The position numbers and the translations under genes are program-made. A stretch of 64,000 nt of DNA from Armigeres subalbatus. Taxonomy: Eukaryota; Arthropoda; Insecta; Diptera; Culicidae. The stretch lies in assembly GCF_024139115.2 (NCBI RefSeq), contig NC_085140.1:316265259-316329258 (forward strand), given 5' to 3'. Of this stretch, positions 54,759-64,000 are shown one piece after another. The notes beneath the pieces were generated by a model. The model had not been told where the DNA came from. It saw only the letters and a list, made by a program, of their open reading frames with translations, and did not search any database. The first letter of the stretch is position 1; the number at the start of each line of letters is the position of its first letter.

Positions 54759-56400
54759 CTCTTTTATAGCTACACAGATTTCAGAGGATTCATTTTTCTC
54801 CCAAAACTTTTTAAAGTTTATGCTTTAAGCATTTCAATGAAATTCTCCATCAAGAGTTCGGAAGAAATCATTCTCCTGGTTCAAATTCAAGGAAATTCAT
54901 TCGGGTTATGCCACCTCCAGAAATTGCCTTAACACAAATCCTTAACTTAGCTTAGCTTGAATGATTGTGCACATCGTAGTTGCTAGTTGTGATTGGGCGA
55001 GAAACAACAAATATGTACAGCTCACCAATTGAATAGTTTTACGGGACTCATTTGGGATAAGGGGAGCAAAATTAATTCTACGCTCATTGCTACAAGAGGC
55101 CGAAGAATCCTCTGCAACTCCATGAGCGCACTGGAAAGGAATAGTATGTTTATTGGGTAGGAAATCTATTGGAAATCGGAATCGCCGGTAAGCGACTGAA
55201 TATTTCTTTTGAACGACGCCATATTCATGATGATACAAAGACGGAAAAGCAACGCGTGTCTAACGTATTTTCCCGAAGACTGATTCGATATCTTAACTAC
55301 TTCGTGACTTAAACCCGCACTGTTCTTATGTGCTCGATGGCTATTGCAAACTATTGAAGATCGCGCTTATTTCGACCGGGGCAAAAGACATGCGCATGTG
55401 CCACCGAACACCAAATAGATATTTTTTTTATTTTCGTGACGACTAAAACACGCACTGTACCTACTTGCTCGATGGTTACTGCAAACTCATTGTCTTTACA
55501 CAAATCCTGGGGAATTACTATTCCAAGATTCTGGAGAACTGCTCCCTCGCCCCATCAAGATTTCTAGGAAGTTCATTCTTCTAATTTTTTAAGGAAATAA
55601 ACCTTGAGCAGGAATTTTGTGAAATTAATTCTCCAAGAATTCTGAGATATTCATCTTCCAGGAAATCTGGATATTTTTTTACTTCAGTAACTCTAAAGAT
55701 ACGCAGAGTTTCAAATCTAAGAAGACTTTGAAATTACTTTTTTAAGTTGAACTCAGGGAAATTGTTCTACCCAGAGTTTAAGAGAACTCCTCTCCTTAGA
55801 TCTTTGGAGAATCCCTTCCTCAGAAGTTCTTAAAAATCTTCTTCCAAGGATTTTGGGGAGATCTTATTCCAAGATTCTGGGGCAAAGAAAGAAATTAACA
55901 AATCATTTTATATATATATGCCATTCTTTTTTCTTTCCTTTATCTGTGAAAGCTGTTTTGGTTTCTAGCGTTCCCTTAAGCAGATAATAGGACTATTATA
56001 AAACAAAAAACACTTGGAAAGACGTGGCCAAGTGTGTGGAGGAAACCGGGTCCGCCTAATTGAAGATTGTGGCAGATTTACAATGACTGTGGCTATGCAA
56101 CTCCATCTACGATTTGTGCAAGGCTTCTATGCTATACTATACGCTACAATAGATCTAATAACTGATCACAGTGGCACACCCGACCCGGAATAAAATGCTA
56201 TACTATGCTATGCTATCCTATTCCAAGGATTTTGGGGCATTATTCACATATATGTAGTGATCAATTTTCTATTGCTCAAATACAACCAAATTCAAGCATG
56301 TATGAGTTGCAACTAAATTTTGCTACTAAGGAAACACTTTTCCCATCGAAAATTCTGGAAAATGCTCCCTATCGATTTACAAGGAAATTTTCCCTAAATA
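54759..56400. repeat. Degenerate short repeats (CCAAGATTCTGGGGA type) and a ~135-bp direct repeat
   Basis: Many variants of TTCCAAGATTCTGGGGA and GAAATTCATTC appear at 54780-54930 and 55480-55890. At 55303-55360 and 55436-55490 a segment with CGTGACTTAAACCCGCACTG / CGTGACGACTAAAACACGCA and TGCTCGATGG occurs twice. Near 56130-56220 ACTATGCTATGCTATCC forms a short pentamer repeat. No gene is supported. Confidence 0.6.
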
Positions 56401-57880
56401 ATACTAGGTGTTCAAGATTACACTTGATGTGGAAACTCGCGAAGTCGCAACCCCACCTAGAAGACTATATTTTAGACAAAACGGGAAGAGTTAAAGACAT
56501 TTGCTTAAACCGAAATGAGTCTACCTGTCTACATATTCATCAATATTATTGCAGTTTAAGCAGCATGCCTCGATCTGAGTGAGAACGGTACAAAAAGCGT
56601 CATGTTGAAAGTTTGCACGGCGCCAGATTGTTTGATCTGGCCACCAACGCAAATTAGATCATTCTGAAAAGCTAAACGGAGGTGTCGGGCTTTTGTTCTG
56701 GGAGGGTTTTGGCTTCCCCTTTGAAAAGCACTGAGCGTCAAACCGGTGTTCAGCTTGTACTAATCCGAGTACTCCATAGAATGTGGTATCGACAGATATC
56801 GATCCATGCCGACAATTGTTTGCCATAACGCGACAATTGATGGTGAAACATATGCATAAAACACCAACCCGCAGAAATTGGTAAACAAATCGAGTAATAA
56901 GAAAGACAATTTCTGAGTGGGTTATCAAGAGTGGGATGACTTTCCTTGTTACTAAATCGTTCTCCTATCATAGACCGAAACTTTCACTAAGCCACGCTAC
57001 ATTGCTTGTTGCGATCAATGGCCCATTCTATCACATCGACTCATCCAGAAGTTAGTCAACAGGCACGCCAAGTGAGGTAATACACGCGGGGTTTTGAGCA
57101 CCTGTGACGTGATTCCAAGTGCAGTTAATCGTAAGCTCTTGGAACTCGGCGACCCGGTTGATCACATTATTGTTATTAGTTTTATTTCCGAGATTTTTTA
57201 AATGGCTTCAGCTCGTCACTTGGGTTGGTCAAAAGGTTTGCCATGTGGATGGACATCCAGACAACCTGTGGAGTACAATCGTTGAATCAGTCCGCTGATG
57301 TATATTTTCTGTTACTTTGATGCTGGTACAGACGAGCTGCCGAAGGGCTTGAAATCGCATTCTGTCTTTTATAACGGCTTTATACAACCTAATGAAATAC
57401 TGCCACATCTAGTGGGTACCGTTCTTGTGCATCATTCGCGAACAGCTGCAGTACTCATAGCAGAGCTAGAACCTTACCTCAGGATGAGAAGCTGGAACAT
57501 TTTCAGCAATTCCTAGTAGATTCGCAGAAGTCGTTGATCGAGAGGGCGGTCAGGTCAGGTTGTAGAGATTATCCATGAGGACAAAGGTTGACATCCAATA
57601 GATGACACGAAGTTATTTAGCTTGCTCTGAATTTTCGGATCATATCATTAGAATGTCGTTCAACGCTCCTTTGCTCCTTTGCCAGTAACTTCCTGCATAT
57701 GTCTCAGTCGCTTGTATTTTTAGATAAATACTTCGTATTGAGTTCGCAGCAGTGGATTTACGTCTAGCATGCGCTTAAGAGCGCAGAATCAGCAGTTGTG
57801 TTTATGACTGTTGTTTCCTAAACGAGGAAGAACAATTTTGTGTAATATCAAGCGTACTTGATGGCGACCATCTCGCATGA
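56401..57880. other. No gene assigned
   Basis: Low-copy-looking sequence. Frames up to 125 codons (56205-56582) lack recognised motifs. No TIR or SINE seen. Confidence 0.4.
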
Positions 57881-57884
57881 TAGA

Positions 57885-58392
57885 AATGTTGGAATACAGC
57901 TTTCCTAATAAAAAAATCCAAAATAATTACAATAGACATTATTGTAACATTACGCTGAAATTGATAGTAATTACGGTAAACTCTATTGTGGCTCACAATA
58001 GAATAACATTAAAAAATATTGTTTTCCACCATTACGCCTATTGTAAATGGCAGTTTTACAATAGAAAATAGGCGTTGTTATGTATCTTTACAATAAAAAA
58101 ATCATTTTTTTTCTCGAACAAATTTTTGGCATTAAAATTGAATTTATTGTGATTCTATTGCCAACTTTTTACTGGCAATTGAATCTATTAGTGATGAACT
58201 CTTCATATGGTGAAAAATCACTTTAATAAAGAAACAAACAAAAAATTGAATCTATTGTACGTCTATTGAAACAACAATATGGCACTTTAATTGATATGAT
58301 ATAAAAACAATAGAATTGAATGTTCATAAATAAAATGTATTGTATTTTTATGATATTTTATTGCAACTCTATTGTATTTTTTATCCGGGTTG
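57885..58392. repeat. AT-rich block with many CAATAG/CTATTG motifs, possible MITE
   Basis: At least ten CAATAG or CTATTG hexamers in both orientations. The ends TAATAAAAAAATCCAAAATA and (inverted) GGATAAAAAATACAATAGAG are loosely complementary. A transposon origin is possible, but no target duplication is visible. Confidence 0.45.
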
Positions 58393-58689
58393 CCTTCCTT
58401 TTCGGTTGGTGACCAGTATGTTGACAATAAGAATTGCTTCAAGTCAAGTTATGCTACTAATTGTTTGAATTTTTGGTTTTGTGTAAGCAAACAGCTGTTA
58501 CTTCACTTGCCATAAGACGAGTTTGTACAATCCCATTTAATTCCACCACTTAATTGTACCTTGACAGATACGTACTTCGACCTCAACAGTAAGGTCGTCT
58601 TCAGTGTCTCGTATTTGACTCGACTTGAAGAAAATGATCGCAGCTTACACTATTTATACTATAGTATTAATATATATATATAGTATAGT
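58393..58689. other. Spacer, no gene seen
   Basis: AT-rich sequence with a TATATATATATAG run at 58665-58690. Confidence 0.4.
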
Positions 58690-58975
58690 ATATATGAATT
58701 GGCCAGATATGATTATGGGATCGGAAATTATGGTCAAAATACATTTTTTTATATTAAAATTCGAATTAAAGTTTGTCACTCATTTTTCAAACACTTATCT
58801 TCAACCCATTTGTTTGCAACAAGCATTCGATGCAGAATCCTGTCCCATTGTTTTCTATTGAAAATTGGCTGGATCGGACTATGGGCTCGGAAGTTATGGT
58901 CAAAATAATATTTTTTATTCGCATGAGAAAGGCACTATCACTGTTAGGTGGATTAATATGGGCTTTAAGGATGGG
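58690..58975 (-). mobile_element. Microsatellite-bearing retroposon body, copy 4 (partial)
   Basis: Carries the two internal units (GGATCGGAAATTATGGTCAA and GGGCTCGGAAGTTATGGTCA) and the GCATGAGAAAGGCACTATCA and TTAGGTGGATTAATATGGGC ends. The microsatellite and the A-rich 3' end are absent. Confidence 0.7.
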
Positions 58976-59299
58976 ATCTAGTACAAGAGTGCCAGTCGTT
59001 TTTAAATTTTCCAGACAATGATCTGGTTTTGTAACGATCCAGTTCTTTATGATAGTATTTGCTAGATCCCTGTGCTCACATCCAGTTCCAGGGTCTCACT
59101 CTAGGAGCGGTGATGGTGACACTAGCGGAGTCCGAAAAGACGACGATATGGTTACCTGCCGGAAGTATTGCAGTGACGAAAACAGCAGCAGCTACCGCCA
59201 CAAAAAAAATCTGCATTGGTCGACTAGGCTATTCGATCTGGCCAGGCTTATGCCAGAAACTTCTGAGCCGACACCACGGCTGAACACGGACCCGTCGCC

Positions 59300-59650
59300 G
59301 TCGGTGCCGCGAACCTCAGTTCGCCCGTGTTGTCACCTCTTTGGAAGCGGGTGGCGATGGTTTTGTCGATACTGGCGGGAGACAACAGCCAGCTTTTCGC
59401 TCCGTGTCAGTAGATACTAACCGGACGTAATGAATAAAAACGGACGTGAGAACGTTGACGAGACTTCGGTAGGCGGAGCTGGTTAGCTCGAGGCCGTAGA
59501 GCAGGCGACTATCGATAGTGGCTTTACCTACCCTTTGTCTGGTAGCTCTGTTGTTGATGCGATGCTGCTTTGCAAGTGTTTTCATCAGGCTTATGCGTGT
59601 TTTGCAAGCCACCTTCCCCACTCGGAAGTGCGACAAGAAAGTGAGTTTTC
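59300..59650 (-). pseudogene. LINE ORF2 C-terminal fragment
   Basis: The minus-strand frame 59316-59636 reads QRVGKATIDSRLLYGLELTS and AYRSLVNVLTSVFIHYVRLVS, a pattern found after the RT domain in insect LINEs. No flanking domains of the same element are seen. Confidence 0.6.
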
Positions 59651-59784
59651 AATCGACGTCGACTTTGAGGACCCGGACGATTTTCCGGTTTGGAATGGCC
59701 TAGTTTGATTGATGGCCCCGATTGTAGGTGGCGGCCGCTACAGATGTGTCCCCGGACATTTACCGGCGTTCATTGTGAAGCCTA

Positions 59785-60110
59785 CCGATGGATGGCACTT
59801 AACGCAACAGTGGCTTTCAAGAAGGATGATCATCACTGAATCAGACCAGATGTTCAGCCTGCGACAAATCCTTGATGAATTCCGAAAATACAACGTCATC
59901 TGTTCGTGGATTTAAAGGCAGTGAAACGAAACGAATTCTATATTAACTATGGCATATAATGTTAGAATATGGCTTGCCAGCAAAGCTTATTAGGCTGATT
60001 CGTGTGACGCTGGATGGGTCCGATTAGAGTGTCAGAATATCTGGTGAGACATCCGGTTCGCTGGTGACGTTAGATGAATTGACGCAGGGCGATTACAATT
60101 CAAAGATCTG
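59785..60110 (+). pseudogene. RTE-type reverse-transcriptase fragment
   Basis: Shifting frames read ESDQMFSLRQILDEFRKYNV, then KAVKRNEF-like and LPAKLIRLIRVTLDGS-like segments, and VTLDELTQGD. The order matches the RT palm of RTE elements. Stops and frame changes are frequent. It differs from the LINE at 45781-49171. Confidence 0.65.
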
Positions 60111-60125
60111 GTGTGCAAAAAACGT

Positions 60126-60206
60126 AACCATCATAAAAAAATGTCTTACATGCTCCTTAATTTTGCGAATATTAAGGAGCATGTAAGACATTTTATTATG
60201 ATGGTT
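60126..60206. other. 81-bp near-perfect hairpin (36-bp arms)
   Basis: Arms 60126-60161 and 60171-60206 pair at 35 of 36 positions around the 9-nt loop TTTGCGAAT. The arm starts AACCATCATA and ends CTCCTTAAT. Size and shape resemble a small-RNA precursor or a tiny palindromic element. Flanking TA or longer duplications are not evident. Confidence 0.85.
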
Positions 60207-60379
60207 TTTTATGATCGACATCATTGGTGTAGATCAGGGGTTTCAACCTAAGTCACATGTACCCCTTGGGGATACCTTAGCTGTTCCAGGAGGTAACTTA
60301 AACGAAAATGGGCAATGGCGGATGAAGGCCTGTGGAACAAAAGATCAAAAGGGCAAAACTTCGATTGACTAACATCTAG

Positions 60380-60958
60380 AGTTTAAAGGTTCGGAAGCAT
60401 CATTAGAGACATGGAGACTTTTATCCGAAAAAGCACAGTAGCTTCGTCGCAAGAGGCTTCCAAGTAGTTCGTAATCTCCGAAGCCTCCAAGCAACTCGTA
60501 ATATTTCTTTCGAGAGGCTACGAGGCCTCCTTTTAACAGGCTCAGAAGTGTTCTATCAAGAGGCTTGGAAGCCTCCTTTAAAAAGGCTCGGAAGATTCCT
60601 TTCAAGAGGCTCGGAAGCCTCTTTTCAAGAAGCCCCGAAGCCTCCTTTCAGATAGCTCCGAAGCCTCCTTTCAAGAGGCTCGGGAGCGTATTTTTAAAAG
60701 GCTCGGGAGCCTCAATTTAAAAAGCTTAGGAGCCTCCTTTCAAAAGGCTTGGAAGCTTCCGTTTAAGAGGCTCGGAAGCCTCCTTTCAAGAGGCTCGGAA
60801 GCCTCCTTTCAAGAGACTCGGAAGCCACCTTTCCAGAGGCCCGGAAGCCTTCTTTCAAGAGGCTTGGAAACCTTCTTTCAAGAGGCTCGGAAACCTTTTT
60901 TAAAGAGACTCGGAAACCTCCATTCATGAGGCTCAAAAGCCTCCTTTCAAAAGGCAAT
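60380..60958. repeat. ~23-bp minisatellite (AGGCTCGGAAGCCTCCTTTC)
   Basis: About twenty-five tandem variants of AGGCTCGGAAGCCTCCTTTC plus AAG. Each unit holds the inverted pair GGCT..AGCC. Minus-strand frames with repeated LERRLPSLLKGGFRAS are translations of the unit. Confidence 0.9.
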
Positions 60959-61387
60959 GACTCAGACTTGATTTGAATCGGGATTGAGATTTAAGAATTT
61001 GAGTTTTTCCCAACATGTGTTGTACCAGGTGTTTACAAATGCAGACATCGACCGACAGATTACTAGTAGTTTATGTAGTTCAAAGTCATTAGAATCGGTG
61101 AGCACATTACTGAGAACGAGAACATTGAACAAGGTTACTCGCGACCAGTCTTTCAAGGATTAAAGGAATATTTTAGGGTTTTAGAAATAATTATGCATAA
61201 TGGATGAGGAATATCTAAAAAACTTCGTGGGAAATTTGATATTCCAAAATTCTAAAATCGGGAAAACAATCAAAGATAACAACAGAGGTGATCAGTGTTT
61301 GTTTCAATTTCTCATTCTCACTCGTACACTTCCTCACCACATTAAGGAGGAGTGAAAATTGACAACGTAATTATTACCAATTTGAAG
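60959..61387. other. No gene seen
   Basis: AT-rich low-copy spacer without notable frames. Confidence 0.45.
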
Positions 61388-61698
61388 CTTCTTCTTTTTC
61401 TTCTTATTGGCATTACATCCCTACACTGGGACAGAGCCGCCTCGCAGCTTAGTGTTCATTAAGTACTTCCACAGTTATTAAGTGCGAGGTTTCTAAGCTA
61501 GGTTATCATTTTTGCATTCGTATGTCATGAGGCTATCACGATGATACTTAATATAATGATGATAATTAATAAGCCCAGGGAATTCGAGACAATTTTTACA
61601 ATCCGAAAATTTTTCTTGACCGGCACCGGGAATCGAACCCAGCCACCCTCAGCATGGTTTTGCTTTATAGCTGCGCGTCTTACTGCACCGCTTACCGA
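61388..61698 (-). mobile_element. Feilai-type SINE, diverged, minus strand
   Basis: CTTCTTTTTCTTCTTATTGG (tail), CCGCCTCGCAGCTTAGTGTT and GGAATCGAACCCAGCC (B box complement) are present in order. About 20 AT-rich bases are inserted between GATACTT and GCCCAGGG (near 61545-61572). No clear target duplication. Confidence 0.85.
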
Positions 61699-62442
61699 AA
61701 TAAATTCTAGCATATGCTTAACTGGAAACCTGCATTTGTTGAAATCCGTTAAAAATAGTTATTGGTATGCATTACAAATTATTTTAAAAATAATCTTTTA
61801 CCGTACCGATCCACGCCAACACCTCCAAGAATAACTATGGCGTGGCGCCGTTAGAAAGTAGGTTCCACAAACGCCACCGCCGGATCTAATTAGCACCGAT
61901 TTAGGTTTAGCGCCTAGACAACTGATACTAACCGCATGGCCACGAAGTCCAGTAATAAATCGCATATTTCTGTGAAATTTCACATATTTCTGAAGAGCAG
62001 AAGCGTTCGGTAGTGATTTTATAGATTTTTTGTGAAATCAACAGTTGAGTAGTGTGAAAAACATGTGAAAATATGTTACCGATTCTGAGAAATGAGATCT
62101 GATGTTAAGAAAATATTAAAAAGAAAATAGCATACATTTAAATAATCTCTATACAAAAAATAGTTTACAAATCTCGATGTTGCAAAAACATATTTAAACT
62201 AAATAGGGACACTCTTTTGTTTATTCAACTGTACTCGTTTTTTATTATCTTATTTCAATTTCAATTCGTATTCGATAACAAATAATGACCGCATTAACAA
62301 GTTGGCATCACTGGTCGGTAAAGTTATTGGCCCCCCGTTGGACGGAGGCTATTGAAGTAGAAAATCATGTTCCGTGATAGAAATTGACAGCCTTTGTAGA
62401 GACGTTGAAACGAGACTGATATACACACACGCAAATCGATAA
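61699..62442. other. No gene seen
   Basis: AT-rich, with a GC-richer island at 61835-61945. Frames up to 97 codons overlap the SINE and are not supported. Confidence 0.45.
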
Positions 62443-62444
62443 TA

Positions 62445-62574
62445 GTGCTGTCCAATGAGCAGCTCGAAGTAGCTCGAAGTTCTTCCCATCCCTCTCTTGC
62501 CCATTTGTTGACAAAAAAGAACGAGCAGGACGGGAACAACTTCGAGCTACTTCGAGCTGCTCATTGGACAGCAT
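62445..62574. mobile_element. 130-bp palindromic MITE with TA duplication
   Basis: GTGCTGTCCAATGAGCAGCT at the left and ATGCTGTCCAATGAGCAGCT inverted at the right continue through CGAAGTAGCTCGAAGTT, giving arms of some 40 bp. TA at 62443-62444 and 62575-62576. No coding capacity. Confidence 0.88.
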
Positions 62575-62576
62575 TA

Positions 62577-64000
62577 ATAACAAACTGGTTTCGAACTGGG
62601 AATTTATCGATTGTTTGATGAGCTTGATTTCGTCAAATTAGCACCCAAAGTGCCTTATTTACAGGCTATCAAATATTTGTCACATAAACCGTTTTGGTTT
62701 CAGCGAGACAACCGACTCTGCATCCCATTCGCCTCTTTTCGCATATCTCATTTCAATCAAACGAGTCGATCGACATACATATTCCGCTCGATTTATGACC
62801 CTCTGAAAGATCCTATCGACAGACGACAGCTCCTCCTGTGGTGCAGATTGTTATCTCCAAGTCTAATTTAAAATCCACTCTCGGAGGACGACAGAGCGGC
62901 GTTGTCGATGGAAAGACCTAGATAAACGACATTGGCAACAACAACAGCAACGGTGGACGGCAGCGCAATCTCCAAGAAAAAAATCTACCATCTCCGGACG
63001 GGTCCAAAAACGGGAACTGAATTAAGTTACCTAAGGCTGAGAACCGGAATCTGCCGGTCGTTGCGGGAAACTCAAGATGCCTGTACTGCCTAGCCGAGGC
63101 AGGGGACCATGCATGTAGATCAGCGAATTTTGAGCAACACGAAACAGACAGTAACACGTTTCGGGTTGACGTATCAAGTTCCACTATCTGACATCTGTCC
63201 TACCCGCTTTGGTCCTGCCTGATGCGATAACCCAGAGGACGACAGCGACGACAAGTTTTGCATTTCTCTTCAGTTTTAAGTTCTTCAGTAAATCTTGCGC
63301 TTTCGAGTTCAGTTTCCAGTCCAAAGGCATTAATGTCGTGCTGATTGTCCACTGACAGCGATATGGGCGATGGGCGGCGGCGGCACGACGCAGGCTCCAC
63401 CATCAACCGCTATTAACCGTGTTTAGGCATTAGTATGCTAAATAGACAACGTATTTCGAAAAAAAATCAAGATCAATTTTCTGCTTGTTCGGAAAGCCGG
63501 CGGGCGCTTCCAAGGCACCCAGTCGCTAAAATCCGTAGCCTCATCGCCGGCCGGCTGCCTGGGGTTTGTTTTCCGCTAAGCCGATGTCGTCATGATTGTT
63601 GGCGGTAGGCAGAATGGCGCGTATCATGATCGTTGAAATTTGCATGCAAAACACAACATTGGCGGCGGCACGGCGGTCTGGGGGCTGCCGCCGTTGTGCC
63701 GACCGACCGCACAGAAGTACCGAAGAGTGTCAGTTCCCCCTTAAGGAAGGGTACTATCGAAGGAAGAAAGCCAACTTGGTATGCACCTGCAAATGTGGTT
63801 ATGTTGTTGCACATTTATAGAAAACATGGGAAAATTATCAATAAATAATAATAAGTGAAAAATAAATTATATAATGTATCCGTTTGTTTTCTTATAATGA
63901 ATATTCTATACCCAAAAACGTTACTGTTTATGCGGAACTTAGAAAATTTCATGCAAATTTGCACGTTTAAGAAAACGCTCATGTCTTCCTAACAGCGTTT
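62577..64000. other. Low-copy-looking stretch, GC-rich in part, no gene assigned
   Basis: About 1.4 kb without transposon ends. GC-rich segments (GGGCGGCGGCGGCACGACGC near 63375, GGCGGCACGGCGGTCTGGGG near 63663) and frames of up to 88 codons have no recognised motif. It could be promoter, 5' untranslated or intronic host sequence. Confidence 0.4.

Noticed and set aside
60763..60957. Repeated peptide frame LERRLPSLLKGGFRAS
   Set aside because: It is the translation of the 23-bp minisatellite; three frames are similarly open.

Overview
The window looks like heterochromatin-like or intronic/intergenic DNA of a mosquito, most probably a culicine such as Aedes. The reasons are four or more copies of a tRNA-derived SINE of the Feilai type (A box, B box, AAG-rich tail), RTE-clade and Jockey/CR1-like LINE remnants, two long-LTR Ty3/gypsy elements, many TA-flanked MITEs, and 17-bp GGCCAAATGA-type minisatellites. 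I cannot fix the species without a search. I see no complete cellular gene. The only hints of host gene structure are a near-consensus recursive splice site at 23628/23629 and one coding-like stretch at about 32293-32510. Both are on the + strand, so much of the window may be a long intron.

Layout. 1-1450 is a degenerate AT-rich minisatellite. 1731-4975 is a ~55-bp minisatellite interrupted by a nest: a TA-flanked DNA element (1854-4386) holds a hAT-like element (2146-3611), which holds a SINE (2548-2831). 5100-16884 is a tRNA-headed retroposon with 13-bp target duplications, split by a full-length minus-strand LTR retrotransposon (5700-16652). 17630-18825 is a long inverted repeat. 18860-20490 is a second TA-flanked element, inserted at the same TA of the minisatellite unit. 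21180-27040 carries two inverted copies of a ~380-bp MITE, a low-repeat stretch with the splice signal, and a minus-strand LINE (23693-26640). 27365-29030 has a gypsy RT fragment and a 1.1-kb 17-bp minisatellite. 30-33 kb is mostly low-copy in appearance, with SINEs at both ends.

33491-42831 is a second LTR retrotransposon (+), related to the first in gag N-terminus, primer site, zinc knuckles and LTR length. 44-49 kb holds a microsatellite-bearing retroposon, a palindromic 190-bp MITE and an RTE LINE. 49630-51735 is a 1.75-kb polypyrimidine tract between inverted GGCCGAA minisatellites. 52-64 kb has further SINEs, retroposon fragments, a 36-bp-arm hairpin, a 23-bp minisatellite and low-copy sequence.

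How it works together: the LTR elements and LINEs carry recognisable replication genes, but all are interrupted by frameshifts or stops. The SINEs and MITEs depend on enzymes encoded elsewhere. The nesting gives a relative order of insertion. The most unusual shared structure is a perfect hairpin 16-20 nt upstream of the 3' LTR in both LTR elements, where a polypurine tract would normally be expected.
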